A stretch of 64,000 nucleotides of DNA from Orobanche coerulescens (taxonomy: Eukaryota > Streptophyta > Magnoliopsida > Lamiales > Orobanchaceae): the NCBI GenBank assembly GCA_033398695.1, contig CM065803.1, forward strand, positions 99,002,001 through 99,066,000, read 5' to 3'. Made by a program: the position numbers and the translations under genes. Shown here in pieces: positions 10,223 to 22,393 of this stretch. Position 1 is the first letter of the stretch, and each line of letters opens with the position of its first letter. Below the pieces are notes generated by a model. The model had not been told where the DNA came from. It made no database searches and saw nothing but the letters and a program-made list of their open reading frames with translations.

Positions 10223-12513
10223 TCGCACAATCGGATTCCAATTCTGATAAAACCGATCTGTAAACCAACCGTCCCGAGAAAATGGTAAGTCCCGGATATC
10301 AATGCAAAACATGAATGTTCACACAACCAATAATGATAAACAACCAATGCCTCAAAACGGGAATATCAATGACATGATAACCCCACACAAGATGGACAAA
10401 GGATCAACCACGAATGAGAATACCATGATGTGGTAACTCCAACAAGATCAATGAAGAATTAATAACCGAGAATACCGGCAATACGGCAAATCCCAACAAG
10501 ATCAATAAAAGGTCGACAACCGAGAATACCGACGACACAGTAAGGATCAACGAAGAATCAATAACCGAGAATACCGACGATATAGTAAATTCCAACAAGA
10601 TCAATAAGAGTCGACAACCAGAAATACCAACGGTACGATAAACTCCAATAAGATCAATAAAGGTTCAAAAACCTTGAATACTGATGACACAGTAAACTCT
10701 AACAAGATCAATAAGGACCAACAACTGGGAATACCAACGATATGGTAACTCCAACAAGAGCAATAAGAAATCGACAACCGAAAATACCGACGACACGGTA
10801 AACTCCAATAGGAATAACAAGGGATCAACAACCGAGAATACCAACGGTAAGGCAAACTCCCAAACGAAATCAATAAGGATCAATAACGAACGAGACTACC
10901 AATGATAGGGGGAACTCCAAACGAGATTAATAAAGGATCGATAACAAACAAGTTTACCATCGATATGGTAACTCCCAACGAGATCAGAAAAGGATCAACG
11001 GGAACATATACATGAGAGAATAAAATCGTCAACCATATACAAATCATATATATACGGGATTTCAAAGACAACCCGAATATCGAACAGATCCAATTATACA
11101 TGGACTGTGAACGACCAATCAATAAGACTCAAGATGGACGTCACGATACGCTCGATCCGGACATGTGTCCGTGTACAAGCCAACCACGGTATTGATCAGA
11201 TACTCGTCTGGTCTCGTACCTAATCAGCCTCACGAAGTACGTCTCGTGTGCACGGTTAAATATGAGGTCGAAACCAGCACATGCTACACGTGCCCGCCCC
11301 GAAAATACTACACATGAACGATCAGAACGTAAAGATATGCCACGATACAACATGACAACAAACCTCGAAGAAACGCATATCCATCAAGGATCAGAATACT
11401 TCCCAAAAGATCAACAGTAACTCGATCATGAAAGACCGACACGACCACAATGTCGTATTTCCGTCAGACAACAGTCCACATCATGCTCAACAATGCTTAT
11501 AATATTAACACATAAACCCCAAGGCAGTAGCCAAGGGTCACGGAAGCATCTCACAGGAATACTCCGGAACATAGGTGCCATATAGGTCTTATCCCCTAAC
11601 ACAGTACATGTAATCACAAAATACCCCAAGGTCGCAACCAAGGGTCACGAAAGTATCCACACAGGAATACCCCGGAACATAGGTGCCATATAGGTCTTAT
11701 CCCCTAACACATCGGCCCAACAGATTACATCTCAAAGAAAGAGCACATCACAAAATGTAATAAACAATGATGCACACTCACCGCATGAAATATCAACACA
11801 CAAATGCAATAATGCAACAGGATGATTATCATAATCCAACAATATTAATTTACCTCAAGCTGGAGACGCTAACCTTTCCACGACTAACCGCCCTGAACGA
11901 ATACATGGTTTATCCAAAAAATCCAAAATGAAGTACAGTCCATAAATAATACCAAACCACCATCCCGAGTTCAATATCGACACGATAACTAACCTTGATA
12001 TCCAACTTCTCATGCAATAGACCAAATTTAATTCACATCTCCGTTTCCTCTAGACGTCTTAAAATCATATACATTATGATTTATCTTAGTCCAAAAATAC
12101 CATACATACCACCATTTCGACAATTCTTATTCCATAATACCATTGCTATATGAATCATAAATGAAATGAAAATGAAATCATTTATTAACATTATGAACTG
12201 AGCAAGCATAACTTACCTCGATACCAATACGATGAAGTTGTTACTAGTCCCGTCGTCTTCATCTACAGGCTCCGCAGCCCCGGCTCGTCCGTAGCACAAC
12301 GATTAACTCCAACGATCACTAAATGCAATGCAATAATTAATTAACGATACGTTCAATAACAATCAACAACCACAATGACCAACTAATCAACTCGATGGTT
12401 CAACGACATCTCGATCATACGAAACCAAACCGTATCAACTCTTAACAATACGGACACAAGCTGAAATTCGGTGTTCAATGGTCCTAACAATGTCTTCAAC
12501 ATATATACTTCTC
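10223..12513 (-). mobile_element. Family B LTR copy B1, distal segment (truncated at its left end)
   Basis: This is the reverse complement of the part of the family B LTR seen at about 52880-55025. Shared landmarks are the block around 11141-11300 and the tandem units at 10385-10990. The last 640 bp or so of the LTR are missing at the left, where it joins Tat sequence. The copy resumes at 28337 after the copia insertion. Open stretches here are not coding. Confidence 0.8.
10385..10990 (-). repeat. Degenerate tandem repeat of about 58-60 bp in B1
   Basis: Roughly ten imperfect units, each carrying AACTCCAACAAGATCAATAA and ACAACCGAGAATACC with variations. The same array appears in the other orientation in both B2 LTRs. 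Unit divergence is high, so the array predates these insertions. Confidence 0.75.
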
Positions 12514-12518
12514 ATAAC

Positions 12519-14494
12519 TGTTAGGAGTATGCCCTCGAATGCCACTCAGAGGATGTTGAGTGAGGGCATTGTACTTGTTATTATGTGAATCATCAATATA
12601 AGGCAATGGATGTTTCTTTATTTACTGGTAGTTACTGGCATTCCTAACTCGTAAATATACATGTAGAAACTAGTCCGTGTATTTGAGAGCAAATAGTTCC
12701 ACTCCTTATTGGATAAGGGGGTCGGCACTGGAAAGGTTTATAGCTCAAATACTTAATCGTTCGCAAGTCGATGAAACTTGACTGGGCGTTAAGTTTATGT
12801 GAAGACTTGTAAGACGTGTTCTTTGACAAGGAGAGTGCCTGTCGAACACTAATGGTTAGTGGGAGCACACGTTATAGGTATGCTAATTAGATTAGTATAC
12901 TCGAACTGACTCAGCCTCGATTCGTCACACGGATTTCACTCCGGGACAGTCAATGATGGAATCGAAAGATTGTGATAGGTATTCGTGAACCTTCGACTTG
13001 AGGATTTAGTAGGGATGTGCTTGTGACGTCAAGATATTCATTAGAGTAGTTCAACCCTGTAAACTGGAAGGCGGGGGTCAACCTCGACGTGCATCTTGAC
13101 GGGCAAGTAGCAGGTCCTACTGAATACCAAGATAGAATTCTTTCTCAAGCGGGTTATATGTCCTATGCGGCTAGTGGCATATGAGATCATAAGTCTTTGG
13201 CCAAAGCATTGGAGCTAGTTGTATTGGATACACGAGAGCTCGATGATCTTGGTTTGCATTAACGCATGCATAGCGTCAAGTACAGATGGGGTTTGACTGA
13301 CCATGACCCCATAACTTGATCGGGACATTTGAAAGAAGGGTTTATACGTTTACTGGTATTCATGACAGAATGGTTCTTGAATGATCCCAATCATTCGTTC
13401 TCAGTCGGGGTACAGTGTAGGCCACCAGGCTGGCTAGGTGGCGCTACTACTCTTTGGTTCCTCCCATTGCTGAGTGAGACGGACCTACCGATTCGCACAT
13501 TAGGATTGACGACGGAATGAATCAAGCTAATTATCTCATTATGAATATTAGATATTGGATATCTAAATTTGGGACATTGGATGATTAAATCGACTTATCA
13601 GATAAATTGATTTACGGCTTAATAAATTAAATATATCACTGGGTGATTAATTTAATTCATGAATATAATTATTTCTTGGAGAAATTAATTATGTTATTTT
13701 GTATTTGATATGTTTAATTAATTGGATTAATTAATCGATACAAATACATCGGAACGGAATCGTAGTTTATCTGTTTGGACTCACGGGAGTCCGAAACGAA
13801 CCGAACTCATCCGTTTCTGCATGGTAGCCGCCCCCCTTAGTTCCACCCACTTTCCTCTTGTCTTGTTGTTTTCATTTTATATGAAAAAGATGACTTTGTG
13901 GGGTTTGATCTCATGTGACATGAGTTGTTCACATGAGGGTGGAATAAGATTAAAAAGGAGGAAGACTTCTTATCTCTCCTACATGATTTCATACTTGAGT
14001 TGTGAGAGAAAAAAGAGAGAAAAAGTTTTTCTCCAAGTCATCTTCTTCTTCAACTTTGTTCTTGTTTTTCTTAGAGAAAAATATCAAGACATAAAGAGAG
14101 AGTAAGATTAAAACACTTAGAGTGTAGTAATCTTTACATATATAACTTCATCACTTAGCTCTAGCCGTATCCTCGGAGGATAGCAAGGTGATCGTCGTTC
14201 TGGTCGTTTCTCCGGTGCGTGGCAAGTAGAGACGCGGTGCTTTCGGCGTTGGATCGTTCAAGGGCTTGAAGCGGAATAGATTCGTAGAGATCAAGCAAAG
14301 CTTGGGCAATAGCTCAAGAGAAGGTTATCCATCTAATCAACGGACTACAAGGGTGAGTTTCTATATCTCTTGTGAATTTGTTTTTTGATATTCGTATATA
14401 CGTAGCTCGATCGATCCTCGTAGGGATTCAGATCGAATTAATTTTCATTTTACCGCTTCCGCTGGGCCTTCGTTTTAGGCACCGAATCCCAACA
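12519..14494 (+). mobile_element. 5' LTR of a Tork/TAR/Angela-like Ty1/copia element
   Basis: A 1976-bp LTR beginning TGTTAGGAG and ending ATCCCAACA. It is flanked on the left by ATAAC at 12514-12518, which is repeated at 28332-28336 after the 3' LTR. By eye it differs from the 3' LTR by about 2-3% over the first 700 bp. The middle (13560-13750) is very AT-rich. No protein is encoded. Confidence 0.92.
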
Positions 14495-14495
14495 G

Positions 14496-14507
14496 TGGTA
14501 TCAAAGA
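14496..14507 (+). other. Copia primer binding site
   Basis: TGGTATCAAAGA one base after the LTR closely matches the TGGTATCAGAGC complement of plant initiator tRNA-Met, the usual primer for Ty1/copia elements. Confidence 0.8.
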
Positions 14508-16156
14508 GTAGATCTTGCGATCGTATATACGATATTAGCATTTGGAATGCTTGATTAGATGGTGAATGATTTAGAATCATTTTAGTCATAATCGTGGTTT
14601 TTACGTTCGTTGTAGTTATATTTTTCGTAAGTTTATGTCTAAATATAAATCTTAATTCCTTGGAAATATGATTTATATTGAAGATATGAATGTTGGAGAA
14701 TATAGATATTGGATATCCGGTCGAAAAACTAGCCCCGAAATGCCATTGGACGGTCCGGGAGGGGTCCGGGAGCAAGGGGCCGCGACCCAGGGCTCAGGGG
14801 CTACGGCCCAGGGCTGTTGCAGCCGGCCTGGGCAGGCACTGTACTGGGGGCCGCGGCCCAGGCTCAGGGGGCCGTGGCCCAGGGCCACTGGGCAGCCCTG
14901 CATGCTGCCTGGTGGCGTTTTCGGGCGCGGTTCGGCCCATTTCGGACCCGTTTCGGGCTTGTTTGCTTCGTGTATTCTTAAAAATGATTTCCCTCATTTT
15001 AAATTGGATTTAATATGATTAAAATGATTTATGGTATTTCTTTTTATAAGGGAAAATTTATTTATTGGAATACTTGTGATCGACCGAATTATTTTGAACG
15101 TTTTCATATTACCGATTGTGTGAATCGATTTGATCGGTTCGTATTGTTGATTGGATCAATGTATCTCTACGCTTTCCATTTATTTAGTATTTATTAGATG
15201 AATGCTTTTGAATGGTGATGTGGTTCGTGGACTTAGTTTTTGAATCGTTCGTTTTATTCGATTGGGTTGTAAAGGCCGTTTTGAGCCTATTTATTTTACT
15301 AGAAAAATTTTGTATCTAGGATGCAATTTTCAATGTAAAATTTATATGTAATGACGAAGACCGGAGGAAGATCCATTTCTAGAAGACGAACATTCAAGAT
15401 GAAGACTTGTAATTAGATTACGGAGTTTTTGTTTTCTAGGAACGGTCCATGAACCACATGTTGGTAGCAACTAGGTTGTGAATGGTTGTTTCATATTGTA
15501 TGAATGCCACAAACGCGCTAATATGATTAATGTGCAAAGTGTAACGTTAATGGCGAAAATTCTCCCACGACAAATTATTAAGTTTATAAGGTTTCAAGGT
15601 TTTCCTTCCCTCCATCGAGCTTTCGGGAAATTGAAATCCAAACCGGATGTGCTATGCTTCTGAGTTATCGGGGTAGTCGTTCGGGGAGGACGGATAAATT
15701 ACCGGGAGCGCATTGGATGCCTTCGGTTGGAGCAAATTTTATCCCTAGAAACCTGATAGGTTGCCGGATAAGATTCAATTGTGAAACTGATTTGCGTTGA
15801 TGGTATAAACTTAACTTGTTCACGAACCATAGAAAACGTATAGGTTGAGGGGAGTGAACAAGGGGAAAAAGAAGACCGAATCATCCATTAGATGGTTTGG
15901 TGTTGGACACCACTTTATGAAAATTAATAGACTAGAAACCTGTTCGGTTACCCTCTATTAAGATTTATAAAGAACTCGATCACCACTATGAAGTAGAGTG
16001 ACGATGCTTCCGGTTTTCACATGGGAGTGTGTTATTCCGAAAAAAATAGTGGGAGCTGGGTAACAAGAATAGAAAAGACCTTAATTCTATACTCATAACA
16101 TAATTGAATGAGTCACTAATTAATCTATCGTACTTAATGCAGACTCAAATCTCAAT
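14508..16156 (+). other. Copia 5' leader, non-coding
   Basis: A 1.65-kb untranslated leader before gag. It contains an unusually GC-rich block at 14750-14910 made of repeated GGCCNNGGCCCAGGGCT-like units, surrounded by AT-rich sequence. Reading frames here are short and have no recognisable domain. Confidence 0.6.
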
Positions 16157-17461
16157 ATGACAATGAATCCACTCGCAATTCTGCTAGAAAAAGACACCTT
16201 AATGGGACATAACTTTGTGGATTGGCTCCGCAATCTGATGATTGTCCTCAGTATAGAGGCACTGGGATACGTCTTGGAGACGGACATTCCGGCGCCTCCT
16301 GTGCGGACCCGAGCAAATCAGGAAGAGATTGAAAACCACGAAAAGTGGGTTAAGGATGACGTGAAAGTCCGTGCTTATATGATGGCTTCCATGTCTAATG
16401 AGCTTCAGAGAGCTCATGAGAAAATAACTTCTGCTAGGCAGATTCTATCTCACTTAACCGAACTTTATGGTGAGCACAGCAGAACTGCTAGATATGAGAT
16501 ATCCAAGCAACTGTTCGGTGCAAGGATGAAGGAAGGTGAGAAGGTTGGGGAACACGTCCTCAAAATGATATCCATGATCGAGAGATTGGAGGCTCTTGAT
16601 TTTAAAATGGATACTTCTCTCCAAACCGACCTTATCCTACAGTCTCTCCCTGATTCCTTCTCACAGTTTGTTATGAACTTCAACTGCAATGAGATTGCAT
16701 GTAATTTAGCTGGGCTAATGAACAAACTTGTGACCGCTCAGTCTCAGATGAAGACTCTGCGGATGAAGGAGTCTGCCCTTGTGATTTCTTCTGGACTTCG
16801 GAAGTCTAAGAATAAGAAGAAAAAGACCAAGAAGCGGACTGGACCGCAAGGTAAGGACCTTAAGGGAAAGGGCAAGGCCCTGATGGTTCCAAAGAACAAG
16901 AAGAAGAAGGATGCTTGTCTCAAGTGCGGTGAGCTGGTCCACTGGGCTAGAGACTGTCCGATTCTTCATGGCACTTCAGGTACAGAACTTTTAGTTTTGG
17001 AAACAAATTGTTCTGCTACTGTATTTTCTACTTCCTGGATACTGGATTCTGGTGCTAGTTCTCATATTTGTACTGTGAATCAGGATCTGGAACAAAGTAG
17101 GAAGCTTGGAGCTGGAGAAGTTATGATCGCAGTCGGAAGCGGGCATAGTGTCGTTGCGACCGACATAGGATCACTTCTTTTGGGTTTAGAATTCGGCTTT
17201 GTTTTGACTTTAGAAGATGTACTTGTTTTGCCCAAGGGGCATAAAAACATTGTATCCATTCCGGTCATGGACCGAAAAGGCTTTTCATTTTTCATTGGTG
17301 ATGGTTCCTGCAAAATTTATTTTAGAAATAAACTAGTGGGTACTGCTACATTATTGAATGGATTGTATCATCTAAATCTCAGCAACAAAGTAGTTGTGAA
17401 TACTATGACTAGAAAACATGGTAGGGATGAAACCAATCAAGTTTTGAAATGGCATATTTGA
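16157..17461 (+). pseudogene. Copia gag and protease (5' part of polyprotein, ends at premature TGA)
   Basis: An open stretch of 434 codons from the ATG at 16157. The copia-type gag domain covers about residues 10-200, followed by a Lys-rich segment. A CCHC zinc knuckle (CLKCGELVHWARDC) sits at 254-267 and the protease active site DSGA at 297-300. The stretch stops at TGA 17459-17461, just after the first His of the integrase zinc-binding region, where relatives have Arg (probable CGA-to-TGA). The polyprotein continues in the same frame beyond it. Confidence 0.92.
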
Positions 17462-18630
17462 CTTAGTCATGTTGGTCAGACCAAGGTTTACAAGATGAAA
17501 AAAGATGGACTTATGGGTCCATTGGGATCATATCCCTTTCCTACTTGTGAATCTTGCCTTAAAGGCAAAATGACTAAGTCCCCCTTCACAGGGACATTTG
17601 AAAGGGCCGCTGATAAACTGGGATTAATCCATACCGACGTATGTGTTGCTTTTGAAACAGCATGTGACGGATATCAATATTTCATTACGTTTACAGATGA
17701 TCATACTAGGTATGGTTATGTATACTTAATGAAACATAAATCTGAGGCCTTTGAGAAATTCCAGGAATTCAAGGCCCTAGTTGAGAAACAAACTGGTAAT
17801 CATATCAAAGCACTTCGATCGGACCGAGGTGGCGAGTATATGAGTACGGAGTTTGACGAGTTCCTTAAGGAACATGGAATAGTTTCACAACTAACACCTC
17901 CAGGTACTCCTCAGTTAAATGGTGTGTCAGAAAGAAGGAACCGGACCTTGTTAAACATGGTCCGTTCCATGCTGGGCTATACTGACTTACCAATTTACCT
18001 GTGGGGGTATGCACTCCTGACTGCCGCTTATATCTTAAACAGATGTCCTTCCAAATCCGTTCCTAAAACTCCACATGAGATGTGGGAGGGAAGGAAACCA
18101 AGTCTTAATCATATTAGGATTTGGGGATGTCCCATCTATGTCAAGATGACTAAGGTGGAGAAGTTGGAAGCTAGGTCCGCGAAGGGACATTTCATTGGAT
18201 TCCCGTCTAGGACGATGGGATATCTATTCTGCATGCCTGAAGATCGAAAGATCGTTGTTGCTTTACAAGCACACTTCCTGGAAGATGAGTTCATCCAGGA
18301 AGGCGGAGCAGGTAGAAGTATTTCTTTGGAAGAATACAATGAAACTCCTAAGGAGACACCTGTGCAAGAAATTGGAACCAAACCTTCTGAAACAGAAGTA
18401 CAACCACCTCGTAGATCTAGTAGGATGTCTCATTTACCTGAGAGGTATGGGCTTGTGCACTTGGAGGAGCTGGGTCTCCATGAGGTTCCAAGTGATAGCC
18501 AAGAGACCAACCCGACGACCTATGACCAAGCGATAGTGGATGTAGACTCCGCGAAATGGCATGAAGCTATGGAAGCTGAGATAGACTCGATGCATGTCAA
18601 TCAGGTCTGGACTCTAGTAGACCGCCCCAA
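17462..18630 (+). pseudogene. Copia integrase and start of RT, interrupted by family A insertion
   Basis: This continues the polyprotein. The zinc-binding Cys pair is CESC. The integrase core has D (IHTDVC), D (RSDRGGEY) and E (GVSERRNR), with 35 residues between the last two, as in the DD35E class. A variable linker follows, then the start of RT (WHEAMEAEI...WTLVDRP). At 18631 a family A LTR cuts the gene. The remaining RT resumes at 24871 after the duplicated CCCAA, and the frame across the site is unchanged. Confidence 0.92.
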
Positions 18631-18846
18631 TGTAATACCCGGTTGTAATTCAGTCATTATCATTCAGTATTTGTCACTCAGTAATTTTCACTCATTAATG
18701 ATCATTTGTCACTCATATTCAATCATTGTATTCATCGTTGAGAGTAATTGTATCGTGTATTAATTGTCATTCATCATCAATCTAGTTGGAGAGTCGTGTG
18801 GTGTTGATCATCGTTGTCATTTTTATAGTGTGCTGTGTGTGAGGAG

Positions 18847-19407
18847 TAGCGCACGCTACGTACTCTCTTTAGCATGCGCTAATTGAGTACGGGTAGCGCA
18901 CGCCACCTCTCGACACTAGCGCACGCTAGTATTTTCAAACAGGCAGTCCAGAAGGCACTAGACTGCAGTTGGGTTGTAAGTAGCGCACGCTACGAATGGT
19001 AAGTAGCGCGCGCTAGTAAGTCGGAGTAGCGCACGCTATGCGGCCGGTGTAGCGCGCGCTAAGGACGGATCGAGCGAGTCCGTGGCTCCGGATCGCATTG
19101 GATAAATGCCTAGCGCACGCTACGAGTAGATTAGCGTACGCTAATTGGTGTAAGTAGCGCACACTGAGGCCTGTGTGTAGCGCACGCTACCGAGATCAGA
19201 TCAGATAACAGGAGGTTCTGGACTCCAGTACTGGGCATCAGTTAATTCGTTAGCGCGCGCTAATCATTTGTGTTAACGCACGCTAATTAAAGGGGGGTAG
19301 CGCACGCTACAAGAGGTACGTAGCGCACGCTACCGTTGCGATCAGTGAGTACTGGACTAACCAAACACCCGTTAGCGCACGCTAAGAACTGGGGCTAGCG
19401 CGCGCTA
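18847..19407 (+). promoter_or_regulatory. Array of 18 TAGCG-NN-CGCTA palindromes (A1 5' LTR)
   Basis: Eighteen sites, most exactly TAGCGCACGCTA, TAGCGCGCGCTA or TAGCGTACGCTA and a few mutated, lie at irregular intervals of about 20-60 bp. The last site ends 12 bp before the TATA box at 19419. The position fits a U3 enhancer, but the binding factor is unknown. The sequences between sites differ from one another, so this is not a simple tandem repeat. Confidence 0.8.
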
Positions 19408-19418
19408 ATCTGGGATTT

Positions 19419-19427
19419 CTATAAATT
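19419..19427 (+). promoter_or_regulatory. TATA box of A1 5' LTR
   Basis: CTATAAATT lies directly downstream of the palindrome array, followed by a C/T-rich leader. The equivalent box in the 3' LTR is at 23185-23193. Confidence 0.65.
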
Positions 19428-19940
19428 GGACAATGCAGCCTAGATTTCGTCATTTGTCATTTCTTCTCATTCTCTCATCGGTTCCGGGCGATTTGGAGCG
19501 ATTTAGAGAGTATTATTCGAGGTGTAATCATCAATCATCATCTTCAAGCTCATCATTCGGATTAATCATCATTTCATCATTTTCATCACATCAAATCAAA
19601 GGTAATGATCTCTTGGATCTAGAATTTTGGATTTTTGGGTTTTTCCTTTCGATTTCTTCGTGTAAGCTTGGATTATTGTTGGAATATGTTAGATATGGAT
19701 TATCTACCTTGGATAAATGTATTCCTACGGATTTAATGGTTATTTGGGGAATTATTTCAAGAACCCTTGGGGTTGACTTCGGTTAATTTGGGGATTTTCT
19801 GATTGATGTTGTTGTGATCTTGAATTGTGGATTCCTATGGGATTATTAATATCATTGAAGTTGTTCGGTTGGTTTGAAATGCTCATTTTGGTTTTGGTTT
19901 CGATATATTCGGGATTTGGGTATTATCGAAGGACATGTTC

Positions 19941-20614
19941 AATTGTTAGGAATACTTGTTAGATTTTGATGATGTCATTAGTATAAAATCAAATGTTAAT
20001 TACTTGGCAAAAATGTAAGGAAGAACCAAATGAGTATCTTCCATAGGCCAAATATGTTAAGTATAAAACTTGGCAAAATGTAAAGAAGAACCAAATGAGT
20101 ATCTTCTATAGGCCAAAAATTAGTTAGGCTAAAAATCGGCTAAGTACTAAGTACAGCTATGTCCATCAGAGAGGATCAGCCGAGTCAAGTCAGAGTAGTT
20201 CTGGTCAACAAAAATTATCAGGGATATTTGACCAGACTGCAGCCAAGGTACCTCAGACAAGTCACCTGATCAGTCAAGTCATTAGCAGTGAACATCAGAG
20301 AGGTCCAGACTGCAGAGATGTTAACTGCTCATCAGCCTAGACGAAGTAAGCCAAGTACTCCAAGTCCACGTCAGCATGCGTTGAAAAGTCAAGTATTACG
20401 GAAAGTCACATGCAACGTGAAGAGACAAACTGGAGTGATTCCCGTAAGAGATATGATTTAAAATAAATCATCCAGACCCACCTTGAAGACCTTAATCGTT
20501 ATATATTCAAAAGATTTGGCGCATCACATACAGAGTCTTTACAACGGTCGGAAGATAGATTAAAATAATGGGAATCCAGCCCTGCAACGTTCAGAAAAGA
20601 TTTAACAAAGAAGT
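19941..20614 (+). mobile_element. Foreign LTR-like fragment inside A1
   Basis: The segment starts TGTTAGGAATACTTG...TTTTGATGATGTCATT, which resembles the 5' end of SIRE/Opie-type copia LTRs, and ends abruptly at RNase H coding sequence. It contains a direct duplication of about 60 bp (about 20001-20059 and 20064-20120). It is not present in family A copy A2. Most likely another element inserted in the A1 LTR and a deletion then removed everything between it and RNase H. The assignment to SIRE is by resemblance only. Confidence 0.5.
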
Positions 20615-22361
20615 CTTACCTTTATGGCGTCACCTGTCAGATTTTCACCGATCACAAGAGTTTGAAGTATATATTTACTCAGAAGGAGTTAAATATGCGA
20701 CAGAGGCAGTGGTTGGAACTAATCAAAGATTATGATATCGAGATCCTGTACCACCCGGGTAAGGCAAACGTGGTTGCCGATGCCTTGAGTCGTAAGTCCG
20801 TTCAGGAGCAAATGCTTGCTCGTTTAACAGTTCAGAAGGAGCTTCAGCAGGAATTCCTTAGACCCGAGATCGAGGTCTGGCTTCAGCAAGTGCAAGGGCA
20901 ACTTTGCATGTTAGAGATTTCATCGCCACTTGAGGAGGCAATCAGAGAGAATCAGGGTTCAAACCCATCATTGTTGCGCATCCATGAGGATGTGGCTCAG
21001 GGGAAAGCCCCTGGATTTGTGGTCCACGAGGATGGACTTTTGCGTTTTAAGAATCGGTTGTGCGTACCGGCGAATGACGAGTTGAAAAACTCGATTTTGA
21101 GAGAAGCTCATGCTACCCCTTATTCTGTTCATCCGGGGTCTAGCAAGATGTACAAAGACTTGAAACAAAATTAATGGTGGAGTAATATGAAGCGAGAAGT
21201 CGCAGAATTTGTTTCGAGATGCTTAACCTGGCAGCAAGTCAAGATTGAACATCAGCGACCGGCGGGTATGCTGAAACCTCTCCCTATTCCAGAATGGAAG
21301 TGTGAGGATATTTCAATGGACTTCATCACGAGTTTGCCGACGAGTCGTCGTGGCATGAATACAATCTGGGTGATTGTGGACCGCTTAACTAAATCGGCTC
21401 ATTTCCTTGAGATTAAGGATACGTGGGGTCCCTAGAGACTTGCCCAGTTGTTTATCAAGGAGATAGTGAGATTGCATGGTACTCCTAAGAGTATTGTTTC
21501 CGATCGTGATGGACGATTCATGTCTCATTTTTGGAAATTAGTTCATCGTGCTATGGGGACCCAGCTTAATCTCAGTACAGCTTTTCATCCTCAGTCCGAC
21601 GGACAATCAGAGAGGACTATTCAGACTTTGGAGGACATGTTGAGGGCATATGTTCTCGATTGGAAGGATGATTGGGAAGCCCAACTACCGTTGATCGAGT
21701 TCACGTACAATAATAGTTGGCATGCTTCGATTAAGATGGCACCTTATGAGGCCTCGTACGGTCGTCGTTGTTGGTCTCCGTTGTGTTGGGACGACTTATC
21801 AGAATCAATCGGCACCGAGCTTGATATGATTATAGCCGCCCGGGAGAAGGTAGCTTTGATCAGGAGTCGTATGTTGACATCTCAGAGTCGACAGAAATCA
21901 TATGCAGATAATCGTCGTCGACCACTAGAGTTCGATACGGGTGACCACGTTTTGGTCAAGGTATCCCCGAGTCGAGGTGTTTTCCATTTCGGAAAACGGG
22001 GGAAGTTGAGTTCGAGATTCATTGGACTGTTTGAGATTTTGGATCGAGTAGGCGAGTTAGCCTATCGATTGGCTTTACCTCCGACATTGAGCAGAATTCA
22101 TAATGTGTTTCATGTATCTCAGTTACGGAAGTATGTTGCCGACCCGAGTCACATACTTCAGTTCGACGAAATCGAGATCGCCGATGATCATTCATATGAG
22201 GAGCGTCCTATACGAGTCTTAGAGCGGCGAATCAAACAGTTGAGGAACAAGACGATCCCTTTGGTTAAAATTCAGTGGTCTAGACACAGAGTCGAAGAGG
22301 CTACTTGGGAAACCGAGGATAGTATGCGGGGGAGTTATCCCGAGTTGTTTGACCCTTAGTT
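20615..22361 (+). pseudogene. A1 RNase H tail, integrase and chromodomain-like end (chromovirus)
   Basis: The 3' third of a Tekay/Del-like pol, closely matching copy A2. It starts in RNase H ([17 protein letters not shown], then [16 protein letters not shown]). The integrase zinc region follows, then the core with D (ISMDFITS), D (IVSDRDGRF) and E (GQSERTIQT), and a C-terminal segment resembling a chromodomain (VLERRIKQLRNKTIPLVKIQW...EATWETE). Stops interrupt it at 21172-21174, where A2 has Tyr, and at 21433-21435, where A2 has Glu. It ends at LFDP-stop just before the polypurine tract. Such tails can direct integration into heterochromatin. Confidence 0.92.
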
Positions 22362-22393
22362 TCGGGGATGAAACTCTTTTAAGGGGGAGTGTA
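22359..22393 (+). other. A1 3' hairpin and polypurine tract
   Basis: GTTTCGGGGATGAAAC (22359-22374) can fold into a 5-6 bp stem and is followed by TCTTTTAAGGGGGAG, the polypurine tract that primes plus-strand DNA, a few bases before the LTR. The same arrangement occurs in families B, C and D. Confidence 0.7.

Larger units (their letters stand above)
18631..19940 (+). mobile_element. Family A copy A1: truncated 5' LTR
   Basis: Begins TGTAATACCCGG directly after target duplication CCCAA (18626-18630). It matches the first 1.31 kb of the right-hand LTR at 22394, then stops at 19940 where unrelated sequence begins. The rest of this LTR, gag, protease and most of RT are missing. It carries the palindrome array and TATA box described separately. 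Confidence 0.88.

Noticed and set aside
13821..14105. A 94-codon frame in the copia LTR, repeated at 27658-27942
   Set aside because: Both copies derive from the same LTR, so conservation is automatic. The sequence is low complexity (poly-Phe, Lys/Arg runs) and lies in an untranslated part.
14496..14507. Possible tRNA gene fragments at TGGTATC sites (also near 37310, 46480 and 55673)
   Set aside because: These are primer binding sites complementary to the 3' end of initiator tRNA-Met; no cloverleaf surrounds them.
18847..19407. Palindromic repeats separated by 20-60 bp spacers, superficially like a CRISPR array
   Set aside because: Spacing is irregular, the same 'spacers' recur in every LTR copy, and the array sits before a TATA box in a plant retrotransposon. 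No cas genes are possible in this context.
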